A stretch of DNA of 9,710 nt from Salinisphaera sp035690525 (GTDB taxonomy: Bacteria > Pseudomonadota > Gammaproteobacteria > Nevskiales > Salinisphaeraceae). Position 1 is the stretch's first letter. Each line of letters starts with the position of its first letter. The stretch spans positions 1 to 9,710 of the forward strand of contig NZ_DASSKM010000156.1 in NCBI RefSeq assembly GCF_035690525.1, in the 5' to 3' direction. The notes beneath the pieces were generated by a model. It had not been told where the DNA came from. It ran no database searches and worked only from the letters and a program-made list of their open reading frames with translations. Both the position numbers and the translations under genes were made by a program. Below are positions 1 through 6,134 of this stretch, in pieces.

Positions 1-833
1 CGGATATGATGGGTCAGCGGGCCGCCGGCCAACCGGCCGATGATCATCGTGACGGAAAACACGGCATAGCCGAGCGGTGCGAAGCCTGGTCCGGCATTCA
101 GCGTCTGGGCGAGAAAGATCGCGCTCCAGTCGTTGATCACGCCCTCGGCCATGAGCGCGCAGAAGGAGATCACCGCCAATGCCGCCAGGCCGCGGCCCGG
201 CCAGGCCAACACCGGGGCCGCGGTTTCGCTCGGGGCCAGCCCGCCCGGCGCGTGGATATGCGGCACGAACCGATACGCCGGCACCGCAAGAACCGCGAAC
301 AACAGCGCGACCAGGCCCAGATGCACCGCGACCGACACGCCGACGTGCGCGAACAGCGCCCCGAGCATGGCCCCGGCGAAGCCGCCGATGGAAAACAGGG
401 CATGCAGCATCGGCATGAGCGCCCGCTCGGCGGCCTGCTCGAGTGCGGAGGCCTGGGCATTCATGGTCACGTCGAGTAGGCCGTGGCCGGCGCCCAACAG
501 GGTCAGGGCGATGCCCAGAGCGGCCGGATTCGGCGCCAGTGCGGGTAGCACGAGCGCGGCGCACAGCAGGGCCTCGGCGATCGCCAGCACCGGCCGGCCG
601 CCCAGGCGCGCCATCATCGTACCGGCCAGCGGCATGGCGATCAGCGAACCGACCGCCACGCAGGCCAGCAGAGCGCCCATCGCGCCGTCGCCGAGCCCGA
701 AACCGGCCTTGACCGTCGGCACGCGCGCGAACCAACTCGCCATTGCCGCGCCGGTCAGCAGGAAGGCCAGGCCGACGGCCGCGGTCGCGCCGGTGAAGCC
801 GGTCCGGGATCGTCGCTCGATTCGTGACGACAT
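1..833 (-). CDS. MFS transporter, YbjJ/MosC-like, truncated at the window edge
   Basis: An inner-membrane secondary transporter of the major facilitator superfamily; the substrate cannot be read from the sequence. The frame is open from an ATG at 833 to the left edge, giving 277 residues of a protein usually near 400. About eight hydrophobic segments are visible, roughly at residues 14-34, 50-74, 82-100, 104-124, 143-163, 168-188, 214-232 and 252-268. The loop after the second segment has a motif-A-like stretch (GTMMARLGGRP, 71-81). The run DVTMNAQASALEQ (121-133) followed by MLHALFSIGG (142-151) is, from memory, typical of the YbjJ/MosC-like branch. The start has no strong Shine-Dalgarno, but the protein begins with a short basic tail and then the first membrane helix, as expected. 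It diverges from a DeoR-type regulator across a repeat-bearing gap, so repression by that regulator is the obvious inference. Confidence 0.9.
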   Translation of the reverse strand, partial: MSSRIERRSRTGFTGATAAVGLAFLLTGAAMASWFARVPTVKAGFGLGDGAMGALLACVAVGSLIAMPLAGTMMARLGGRPVLAIAEALLCAALVLPALAPNPAALGIALTLLGAGHGLLDVTMNAQASALEQAAERALMPMLHALFSIGGFAGAMLGALFAHVGVSVAVHLGLVALLFAVLAVPAYRFVPHIHAPGGLAPSETAAPVLAWPGRGLAALAVISFCALMAEGVINDWSAIFLAQTLNAGPGFAPLGYAVFSVTMIIGRLAGGPLTHHI

Positions 834-858
834 GGGGCAATGGGTTAACGAATAGAGC

Positions 859-892
859 TGCACGTTATTGCATGTTATTACGCATTCGTGCA
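859..892. promoter_or_regulatory. Candidate DeoR-family operator in a divergent promoter region
   Basis: Two adjacent 10-bp direct repeats, TGCACGTTAT (859-868) and TGCATGTTAT (869-878), match at 9 of 10 positions. A following CGTGCA (887-892) is the exact inverse of TGCACG at 859-864. The block lies between the divergent transporter and regulator starts, in sequence clearly richer in AT than the genes. Helical-turn-spaced repeats in this position suit a DeoR-type repressor controlling both genes. I could not assign -35 or -10 boxes with confidence on either strand. Confidence 0.5.
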
Positions 893-914
893 AACGTAGT
901 GACAAAACGACAGC

Positions 915-919
915 GGGAG
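915..919 (+). promoter_or_regulatory. Ribosome binding site of the DeoR-family gene
   Basis: GGGAG lies five bases before the ATG at 925. This fixes the start at 925 rather than at the in-frame ATG at 868, which has no such site and would put 19 non-conserved residues in front of the winged helix. Confidence 0.65.
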
Positions 920-924
920 CGCGG

Positions 925-1680
925 ATGCTGAAAGTCGAGCGACATCGGGTCCTGATCGAGCGCCTGGCGCGCGACGGACGGATCGGCTCGGCCGAGTTGG
1001 CTCGTGAGCTGGCGGTGTCCGAAGACTCGATCCGCCGCGACCTGCGCGAGCTGTCGGCCCGCGGTGCGCTGCAGCGGATTCACGGGGGCGCGGTGCCGCG
1101 GCCGCCGGTGCCGGCCGCCTATGCGGCCCGGCTGGAATCCGGCCAGCCCGGCAAGGCGGCGATCGCCGCGGCCGCCGGCGGCCTGATCCGCGACGGCCAA
1201 CTGGTGTTCATGGATGGCGGCACGACGCTGCTGGCGGTGGCCGAGCGGCTGCCGCGCGATCTGCGGGCAACGATCGTGACCCATGCGCCGCCGATCGCCG
1301 GCGCGCTGATCGAGCACCCCGGCATCGAGGTGTGGCTGGCCGGCGGCCGTATCGACCGGCAACTCGCCGTATCAACAGGCGCCGAGGCGGTGGATTTTCT
1401 GCGTGGTTTTCGGGCCGATCTGGCCCTGCTCGGGGTCTGCGCGGTGCATTCCCGCATCGGCCTGACGCTGCCGTCGCCCGACGAGCGGGCGGCGAAGCGG
1501 GCGATGATCGAGCAAGCGGGCGAAGTGATCGCCCTGGCCGGGGCGGAAAAGATCGAGACTTCGTTCGCCTGCGTGCTGGCGCCGATCGGCGCCCTGAACC
1601 GGTTGGTCACCGATGCCCGGTTACGCTCGACCCAGCGCAGCGCCTATCGCGCGGCCGGCGTCTCGATCATGCAAGTTTGA
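925..1680 (+). CDS. DeoR-family transcriptional repressor
   Basis: A cytoplasmic DNA-binding regulator of 251 residues, the usual family length. The N-terminal winged helix-turn-helix spans roughly residues 3-57 and includes SAELARELAVSEDSIRRDLR (22-41) and the closing RIHGGA (51-56), the DeoR family signature. The rest is the DeoRC ligand-binding domain, related to the ribose-5-phosphate isomerase fold: MDGGTT (96-101), a GG pair at 140-141, LPSPDERAAKRAMI (182-195) and a conserved-type lysine at 209. The family usually senses phosphorylated sugars or related metabolites; the effector here is unknown. The start is set by the GGGAG site and the homology boundary. Its divergent partner is an MFS transporter, and the repeats between them are a plausible operator for this protein. 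Confidence 0.92.
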   Translation: MLKVERHRVLIERLARDGRIGSAELARELAVSEDSIRRDLRELSARGALQRIHGGAVPRPPVPAAYAARLESGQPGKAAIAAAAGGLIRDGQLVFMDGGTTLLAVAERLPRDLRATIVTHAPPIAGALIEHPGIEVWLAGGRIDRQLAVSTGAEAVDFLRGFRADLALLGVCAVHSRIGLTLPSPDERAAKRAMIEQAGEVIALAGAEKIETSFACVLAPIGALNRLVTDARLRSTQRSAYRAAGVSIMQV

Positions 1681-1770
1681 GGCGGACTACTGTATTTATC
1701 CGCAGATTTACACAGATAAACGCAGATGCGGTTCGTTCAGAGAAACAGGCGCCGAATCTTACAAATGAGA
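1681..1770. repeat. AT-richer convergent intergenic gap with a 10-bp periodic repeat
   Basis: The 90 bases between the stops of the regulator gene and the convergent Moco gene are about 46% GC, well below the flanks. They hold three consecutive 10-bp units sharing a YRCAGAT-type core: CGCAGATTTA (1701-1710), CACAGATAAA (1711-1720) and CGCAGATGCG (1721-1730). TTTATC (1695-1700) and GATAAA (1715-1720) form an inverted pair across the first two units. No GC-rich stem followed by a T-run is present, so I do not call a terminator. Confidence 0.5.
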
Positions 1771-2697
1771 TCAGTCGGATTGGGCGTCGGCGCTGAATCG
1801 CCGATGGATTTCGAGCACATGAATCATGCTCGGCAACAGGGCGGCCAGGGTTTCCTCGGCGCCGGCCGAGCTGCCGGGGAAGGTCAGCGTCAGGCTGTTG
1901 CCGATGAAGCCGGACACGCCGCGCGAGAGCGCCGCATGGGGCGTGCGCCGCTGACCGAAGGCGCGCGCGGCCTCCATCAGGCCGGGCATGGGCGTGGTCA
2001 GCCGGGGTTCCACGGTTTCGACGACCTTGTCTTTCGGCCCGATACCCGTACCCCCCACGGTGACGATCAGCGATACGGCGCCGGCTACGGCTTGATCGAC
2101 GGCCGCGCCGACCGGGTCGGGATCGTCGGGTAGCACACGGTAGTCGATGGGGTCGAACCCGGCCTCGATCAGCCCGTCGACCACGGCGCGCCCGGCGGTG
2201 TCGCGCTTGTTGCCGTCGGCGACCGGGGTGGAGACCATCAGCACCGTGGCCGGCAATGCGCTCTTGAGCCGGCGGGTGTAGTGGCTCTTGCCGCCCTGTT
2301 TCTCGACCAGGTGGATGTCGTCGATGCGCAACGCCTCGGGTTCGGCGTAGGGCTTGAGCATGTCGTAAAGCGTGAGCGCGGCCATGCTGGCGGCGGTCAA
2401 CGCTTCCATTTCAACGCCGGTGGGGCCGATCGTATGCACCTCGGCCTCGATCGCGACGTGGTCGGGCTCGACGGCGAAATGCACCTCGGCGGCATGAATC
2501 GGCAGCGGATGACACAGCGGCAGCAGTTCGTCGGTGCGCTTGGCGGCGAGGATGCCGGCGATGCGCGCCGAGGCCTGCGGGTCGCCTTTTTCGGTATCGC
2601 GCGCGGCCACGCGCCGCAGGCAGTAGGGCGGCGCATAAAAACGCGCCGCGGCGACCGCCGAGCGCAAGCTGTCGGGCTTCATGCCAACGTTTTTCAC
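1771..2697 (-). CDS. moaCB: Bifunctional Moco biosynthesis protein, MoaC-MoaB/MogA fusion
   Basis: A 308-residue fusion acting in molybdenum cofactor synthesis. The N-terminal part (about 1-145) is MoaC, which with MoaA turns GTP into cyclic pyranopterin monophosphate. It keeps KGD (K37), LCHPLP (H63), TGVEMEALTAAS (93-104) and DMLK (D112, K115), matching the catalytic K51, H77, D128 and K131 of E. coli MoaC. The C-terminal part (about 148-300) is a MoaB/MogA domain for molybdopterin adenylylation: D161 and D166 near its start, TVGGTGIGPKD (213-223), LSRG (257-260) and FPGSS (273-277). The GTG at 2697 overlaps the upstream stop as GTGA, so translational coupling is likely. An ATG at 2682 is an alternative start but lacks a Shine-Dalgarno. 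MoaC/MoaB fusions are a known arrangement, so the call is firm. Confidence 0.94.
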   Translation of the reverse strand: MKNVGMKPDSLRSAVAAARFYAPPYCLRRVAARDTEKGDPQASARIAGILAAKRTDELLPLCHPLPIHAAEVHFAVEPDHVAIEAEVHTIGPTGVEMEALTAASMAALTLYDMLKPYAEPEALRIDDIHLVEKQGGKSHYTRRLKSALPATVLMVSTPVADGNKRDTAGRAVVDGLIEAGFDPIDYRVLPDDPDPVGAAVDQAVAGAVSLIVTVGGTGIGPKDKVVETVEPRLTTPMPGLMEAARAFGQRRTPHAALSRGVSGFIGNSLTLTFPGSSAGAEETLAALLPSMIHVLEIHRRFSADAQSD

Positions 2698-3425
2698 GAT
2701 GGGTTTTCCGGGTCGTTGCGCGGGCGTTCGGGGTGGGGCACCTCGGTGCCTTCAAGATAGGCCCGGGTGCCGTCGCTATAGTATTCGTTCTTCCATATCG
2801 CCACCCGGGCCTTGAGTTCTTCGAGCGCGTGCCGTGCGGCCTCGAAGGCCGGCGCCCGATGCACCGCGCGCACCACCACATAGACGCTCACGTCGCCGAG
2901 GCCGAGCCGGCCGGTGCGGTGCTGCAAGCGGCAAGCCTGGATATCGAATGCATCGATCGTTTCGCGTTCGATATCGGCCAGGGTCCGGGCGGCCAGCGGC
3001 CCGTAGGCGGAATAATCCATCGATACCACTTCGCCGCCGGCGTTGGCCAGACGCACGGTGCCGCCGAAGACCACCAGCGCACCGCAGCGCGCGTCCTCGG
3101 TCTCGGCCATTAGCGCGTCCAGTTCCAGCGGCGTGTCGGTTAGATGGGCCGCGCTGTCCGCTTCGGGCGCGCCGCCCGAAACCGGCGGAATCAGGGCGAT
3201 GCGGTCGCCGTCGACGACCTCGGCGGTCGGCGGCAGAAGCAGATCGCCGCGGGCGCAGGCGGTCCGCGACAGCAGCGCGGCGGCATCCGGCCAGCGCGTT
3301 CGCGCCCGGTCCAGCAGGTGATCGATCGTGTAGGGCGCGGCGAGCGCCAGTTCGACCGTATCGCCACCCATGTATTCGGTCAGCGCGCCGTGGCATTCGA
3401 GGGCGACATCGATGGTTTCGGCCAT
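2694..3425 (-). CDS. moaDE: Molybdopterin synthase MoaD-MoaE fusion (MoaX-like)
   Basis: Molybdopterin synthase inserts two sulfurs into cyclic pyranopterin monophosphate, using a MoaD thiocarboxylate as donor and MoaE as the catalytic subunit. This 243-residue protein joins both. Residues 1-85 are the ubiquitin-like MoaD, ending in IPPVSGG with the Gly-Gly at 84-85. After a linker of about ten residues comes MoaE (about 96-235). MoaE active-site residues are kept: R125 in GGTVR, H189-R190, K205 in EELK and K212 in AIWKNE, equivalent to R39, H103-R104, K119 and K126 of E. coli. The ATG at 3425 follows an AGGA site. The buried Gly-Gly means the fusion must be cleaved or work unconventionally; mycobacterial MoaX is a known precedent for such a fusion. 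Its stop overlaps the moaCB start by four bases, so the two are co-translated. Confidence 0.94.
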   Translation of the reverse strand: MAETIDVALECHGALTEYMGGDTVELALAAPYTIDHLLDRARTRWPDAAALLSRTACARGDLLLPPTAEVVDGDRIALIPPVSGGAPEADSAAHLTDTPLELDALMAETEDARCGALVVFGGTVRLANAGGEVVSMDYSAYGPLAARTLADIERETIDAFDIQACRLQHRTGRLGLGDVSVYVVVRAVHRAPAFEAARHALEELKARVAIWKNEYYSDGTRAYLEGTEVPHPERPRNDPENPS

Positions 3426-3513
3426 AGCGGTATGTCCTGTGATTACGGCTTCGCGCCGCCGGCAATTGGCGCTCGCTAAATGGTATCTGGGGCTCGGCGC
3501 GGCCCGAATGCGC
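3426..3513. other. Intergenic gap between rpiA and the Moco pair
   Basis: This 88-base spacer separates rpiA from the moaDE start on the minus strand. It contains a modest inverted repeat, GCGCC (3453-3457) and GGCGC (3468-3472), around a 10-base loop. No T-run follows on either strand, so it is not a convincing terminator. I see no recognisable Moco riboswitch fold, though a gap this short could not hold a full one. A promoter for the Moco pair may lie here but I could not place one. Confidence 0.3.
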
Positions 3514-4182
3514 TCAGCGCCGGCGGCTCCGTGTTTCCACGCCGTTGTCGCCGGCCGTCACCAGCACGTCGGCCGGACGCCGCGCGAACAGGCCGACCGT
3601 GACCACGCCGGGGATGGCGTTGATCGCATCTTCCATGGCGATGGCATTGGACAGGTCGAGGTTGTAGACATCGAGCACCGGATTGCCATTGTCGGTTCGT
3701 ACGTTCGGGCGTAGTTCCGGCGAGCCGCCGAGCTTGACCAACTGGCGGGCGACCGCGCTGCGGCCCATCTCGATCACCTCCACCGGGAGCGGAAATTTGC
3801 CGAGCGGGTCCACATGCTTGGAGGCATCGACCATGCACACGAAGCGTCGCGATACGCTGGCGATGATCTTTTCGCGCGTGAGCGCGCCGCCGCCGCCCTT
3901 GATCAGTTCGAAGTGCCGGTTGACCTCGTCCGCGCCGTCGAAATAAACCGGCAAATTGCCGGTATCGTTCAATTCCTCGACCTCGAACCCGGCTTTTTTC
4001 AGCTTCGCGCTGCTCGCCTCGGAGCTGGATACGCAGGCCCGGACCGAGGGTTTGCGCTCGGCCATCACATCGATGAAGTGGTTGACCGTCGAGCCGGTGC
4101 CGATCCCGATATAGTCGTCCTCGACGAGAAACTCGTAGGCGGCCTCGGCCGCGGCGCGCTTGGCTTGCTCTTGGGTATTCAT
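3514..4182 (-). CDS. rpiA: Ribose-5-phosphate isomerase A
   Basis: Cytosolic isomerase that interconverts ribose-5-phosphate and ribulose-5-phosphate in the non-oxidative pentose phosphate pathway. The 222 residues match the usual length (219 in E. coli). Visible motifs in order are GIGTGSTVNHF (26-36, phosphate-binding loop), SSSEASSAKL (52-61), FDGADEV (81-87), IKGGGGALTREK (94-105) and KFPLPVEV (129-136). D82, D85, K95 and E104 align with the catalytic D81, D84, K94 and E103 of the E. coli enzyme, so it should be active. It ends in a short basic tail, ETRSRRR. The ATG at 4182 has only a weak upstream site. It lies 68 bases after yggS on the same strand; a TACACT box (complement of 4213-4218) could be a -10 element, but no good -35 accompanies it. 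Association with yggS and the Moco genes looks positional rather than functional. Confidence 0.96.
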   Translation of the reverse strand: MNTQEQAKRAAAEAAYEFLVEDDYIGIGTGSTVNHFIDVMAERKPSVRACVSSSEASSAKLKKAGFEVEELNDTGNLPVYFDGADEVNRHFELIKGGGGALTREKIIASVSRRFVCMVDASKHVDPLGKFPLPVEVIEMGRSAVARQLVKLGGSPELRPNVRTDNGNPVLDVYNLDLSNAIAMEDAINAIPGVVTVGLFARRPADVLVTAGDNGVETRSRRR

Positions 4183-4231
4183 ATCGCTGATCGGCTCGTG
4201 TGACGCCGGGGCAGTGTAGCCGGCAACAGCC

Positions 4232-4253
4232 CCTGATAACTACCTGAGAACTA
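4232..4253. repeat. Tandem 11-bp repeat over the yggS stop codon
   Basis: CCTGATAACTA (4232-4242) and CCTGAGAACTA (4243-4253) are adjacent and differ at one base. On the minus strand the last three bases of the second copy are the TAG stop of yggS, and the first copy supplies a second TAG 11 bases downstream. This looks like a small slippage duplication at the gene end. Confidence 0.6.
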
Positions 4254-4970
4254 GCTGTCGCGGGCGCCGAAGATGGCGGTCCCCACGCGTACATGCGTCG
4301 CGCCTTCCGCGATCGCGGCTTCGATATCCGCGCTCATGCCCATCGATAGCGTGTCGAGCGCGTGGCCGGCTTGGTTGAGTTGGTCGCGCAGTTCGCGTAG
4401 CGCGGCGAAGGGCCGGCGCTGGAGTTCGAATTCCGCGCTGAACGCCGGAATGGCCATCAGCCCGCGCAGGCGGATACCCGGCAGCTCGGCCATCCGGTCC
4501 GCGAGTCCGGCGACCTCTTCGGGCGCGAGGCCGGACTTGCTCGCTTGGGCATCGATATTCACCTGGATGCAGACGTTGAGCGGCGCGGCATTTTCGGGCC
4601 GCTGTTCGGACAGCCGACGCGCGATCTTGAACCGGTCGACCGCATGCGCCCAAGCGAAACAGGCCGCGATATCGCGGGTCTTGTTGGACTGAATATCGCC
4701 GACAAAATGCCAGGCGATGCCGCGATCGGCCAACGTCTCGATCTTGGCCAGCGCGTCCTGAAGATAGTTCTCGCCGAAATCGGTTTGTCCCGCGTCGTAG
4801 GCGGCCGCCACCTGTGCCGCCGGCTTGGTCTTGCTGATCGCGACCAGATGAATATCGCCGGGCTCACGATTAAAACGCGCCGCCGCATCGTCGATCCGGC
4901 GCCGCACATCGGCCAGCCGGGCGGCAACATCGACGGCGTTTGCACGCGCCGGGTCTGCGATTTGGGGCAT
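4251..4970 (-). CDS. yggS: YggS/PLPBP family pyridoxal phosphate homeostasis protein
   Basis: A cytosolic single-domain alanine-racemase-fold protein that binds pyridoxal 5'-phosphate and affects B6 and amino acid homeostasis; the family has no accepted enzymatic activity. The 239 residues compare with 234 in E. coli. VAISKTKP (43-50) carries the PLP lysine, K47, aligning with E. coli K36. Further family blocks are FGENYLQDAL, WHFVGDIQSNK, the N-I-D segment followed by KSGL, LRGLMAIP, and the C-terminal MGMSADIEAAI and VRVGTAIFGARD phosphate-binding region. The ATG at 4970 is chosen because GGAG sits six bases upstream and the protein then matches the family N-terminus. An in-frame ATG at 4994 would add only eight residues. 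It diverges from pilT, as in Pseudomonas, but its downstream neighbour here is rpiA rather than proC. Confidence 0.96.
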   Translation of the reverse strand: MPQIADPARANAVDVAARLADVRRRIDDAAARFNREPGDIHLVAISKTKPAAQVAAAYDAGQTDFGENYLQDALAKIETLADRGIAWHFVGDIQSNKTRDIAACFAWAHAVDRFKIARRLSEQRPENAAPLNVCIQVNIDAQASKSGLAPEEVAGLADRMAELPGIRLRGLMAIPAFSAEFELQRRPFAALRELRDQLNQAGHALDTLSMGMSADIEAAIAEGATHVRVGTAIFGARDS

Positions 4971-4976
4971 TTTAAT

Positions 4977-4980
4977 CTCC
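4977..4980 (-). promoter_or_regulatory. Ribosome binding site of yggS
   Basis: GGAG on the minus strand, six bases before the ATG at 4970. It decides the start against the in-frame ATG at 4994 and against the much longer open frame that continues antisense through pilT. Confidence 0.75.
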
Positions 4981-5034
4981 AGTACGACGGGCATCTGCCG
5001 ATATTGGGTAGGATAACGTGTTCGCGGGGCGCGA

Positions 5035-5051
5035 GCGGGCAGCGCGCCCGC
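5035..5051 (+). other. GC-rich hairpin in the pilT leader
   Basis: GCGGGC (5035-5040) and GCCCGC (5046-5051) form a perfect six-base-pair stem with a five-base loop. GATTTTC follows, then the pilT Shine-Dalgarno GGGAG (5059-5063). The four Ts are too few for a confident terminator. It may be a leader structure affecting pilT expression, or chance in GC-rich DNA. Confidence 0.35.
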
Positions 5052-5070
5052 GATTTTCGGGAGTGATGGC

Positions 5071-6105
5071 ATGAATATTTCGCAGCTGTTGGCGTTCTCG
5101 GTGAAGCAGGGCGCCTCCGATCTGCATCTGTCGGCGGACCTGCCGCCGATGATTCGCGTCGATGGCGACGTTCGCCGCATCAATTTGCCGCCGATGGAAG
5201 ACAAGGAAGTCTTCGATCTCATCCACGACATCATGACCGATCGCCAGCGGCGCGATTTCGACGAGCATCTGGAAACGGACTTCTCTTTCGAGATCAACGG
5301 CCTGGCACGATTCCGCGTTAACGCATTCAACCAAAATCGCGGCGCGGCGGCGGTGTTTCGCACCATTCCTTCCGAGGTGCTATCGCTCGAGGATCTGGAG
5401 GCGCCGCCGGTTTTTCGCGAGATCGCGTCGTTGCCGCGTGGGCTGGTGCTGGTGACCGGGCCGACCGGTTCGGGCAAATCCACCACGCTGGCGGCGATGG
5501 TCAATCACAAGAATGATACCGAACTGGGCCATATCCTGACCGTCGAGGATCCGATCGAGTTCGTGCATAGTTCGCGCAAATGTTTGATTAATCAGCGCGA
5601 AGTCTCCCGCGACACCTATTCGTTCAGCGCCGCACTGCGCAGTGCGCTGCGCGAGGACCCCGATACCATCCTGGTCGGCGAGCTGCGCGATCTGGAAACG
5701 ATCCGGCTGGCGCTGACCGCGGCCGAGACCGGGCATCTGGTCTTTGGCACGCTGCATACCTCGTCGGCGGCCAAGACCATCGATCGCATCATCGACGTGT
5801 TTCCCGGCGGAGAGAAGGATATGGTGCGCTCGATGTTGTCCGAGTCGCTGCGCGCGGTGATCTCGCAGACCCTGCTCAAGAAGAAGTCGGGCGGTCGGCT
5901 GGCGGCCCACGAGATTATGATGGGCACGCCGGCGATCCGTAACCTCATCCGCGAGGGCAAGATCGCGCAAATGTATTCGGCGATGCAAACCGGCCAGCAA
6001 GCCGGCATGCAAACGCTAGATCAATGCCTGGCGCGGCTGGTCCAGCGTGGTGTGGTCGAGCGCGATGAGGCGGCCCGTAAGGCGGCCAATCAGGATTCGA
6101 TCTAA
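5071..6105 (+). CDS. pilT: Type IV pilus retraction ATPase PilT
   Basis: Cytoplasmic hexameric ATPase that drives type IV pilus disassembly and so twitching motility and DNA uptake. At 344 residues it has the same length as Pseudomonas aeruginosa PilT, and the key residues fall at the same numbers. The N-terminal PAS-like domain covers about 1-100. Walker A is GPTGSGKS (130-137, K136) and the Asp box is VEDPIE (158-163, E163). Walker B is ILVGELRD (200-207, E204) and the His box is TGHLVFGTLHT (220-230, H222 and H229). The retraction-specific AIRNLIREGK is at 288-297. GGGAG seven bases before the ATG supports the start. It diverges from yggS across 100 bases and leads pilU by 29 bases, so the motor genes are probably one transcript. 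All catalytic residues are present. Confidence 0.98.
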   Translation: MNISQLLAFSVKQGASDLHLSADLPPMIRVDGDVRRINLPPMEDKEVFDLIHDIMTDRQRRDFDEHLETDFSFEINGLARFRVNAFNQNRGAAAVFRTIPSEVLSLEDLEAPPVFREIASLPRGLVLVTGPTGSGKSTTLAAMVNHKNDTELGHILTVEDPIEFVHSSRKCLINQREVSRDTYSFSAALRSALREDPDTILVGELRDLETIRLALTAAETGHLVFGTLHTSSAAKTIDRIIDVFPGGEKDMVRSMLSESLRAVISQTLLKKKSGGRLAAHEIMMGTPAIRNLIREGKIAQMYSAMQTGQQAGMQTLDQCLARLVQRGVVERDEAARKAANQDSI

Positions 6106-6134
6106 ACTTCGCCATGAACCGGCTGTAATCGATT

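Noticed and set aside
133..855. Plus-strand open frame of 240 codons opposite the transporter.
   Set aside because: The minus-strand translation shows membrane helices and MFS motifs; the plus-strand frame is serine, alanine and arginine rich without any domain.
868..924. Longer start for the DeoR-family gene at 868.
   Set aside because: It would place the operator-like repeats inside the gene and add 19 non-conserved residues; the GGGAG site supports 925.
3453..3472. Inverted repeat between rpiA and moaDE as a possible intrinsic terminator.
   Set aside because: The stem is only five base pairs, the loop is ten bases, and no T-run follows on either strand.
577..4316. Three copies of GCGATCGC (577-584, 1159-1166, 4309-4316), the octamer known as HIP1 in cyanobacteria.
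   Set aside because: All copies lie in coding sequence of GC-rich genes with frequent GCG-ATC-GC codon contexts, and the number is far below HIP1-type density. The genes are gammaproteobacterial in arrangement.
4971..5504. Extension of yggS by about 178 codons into the region antisense to pilT.
   Set aside because: YggS proteins begin near the ATG at 4970, which has a GGAG site six bases upstream; the extension is low-complexity sequence opposite pilT.
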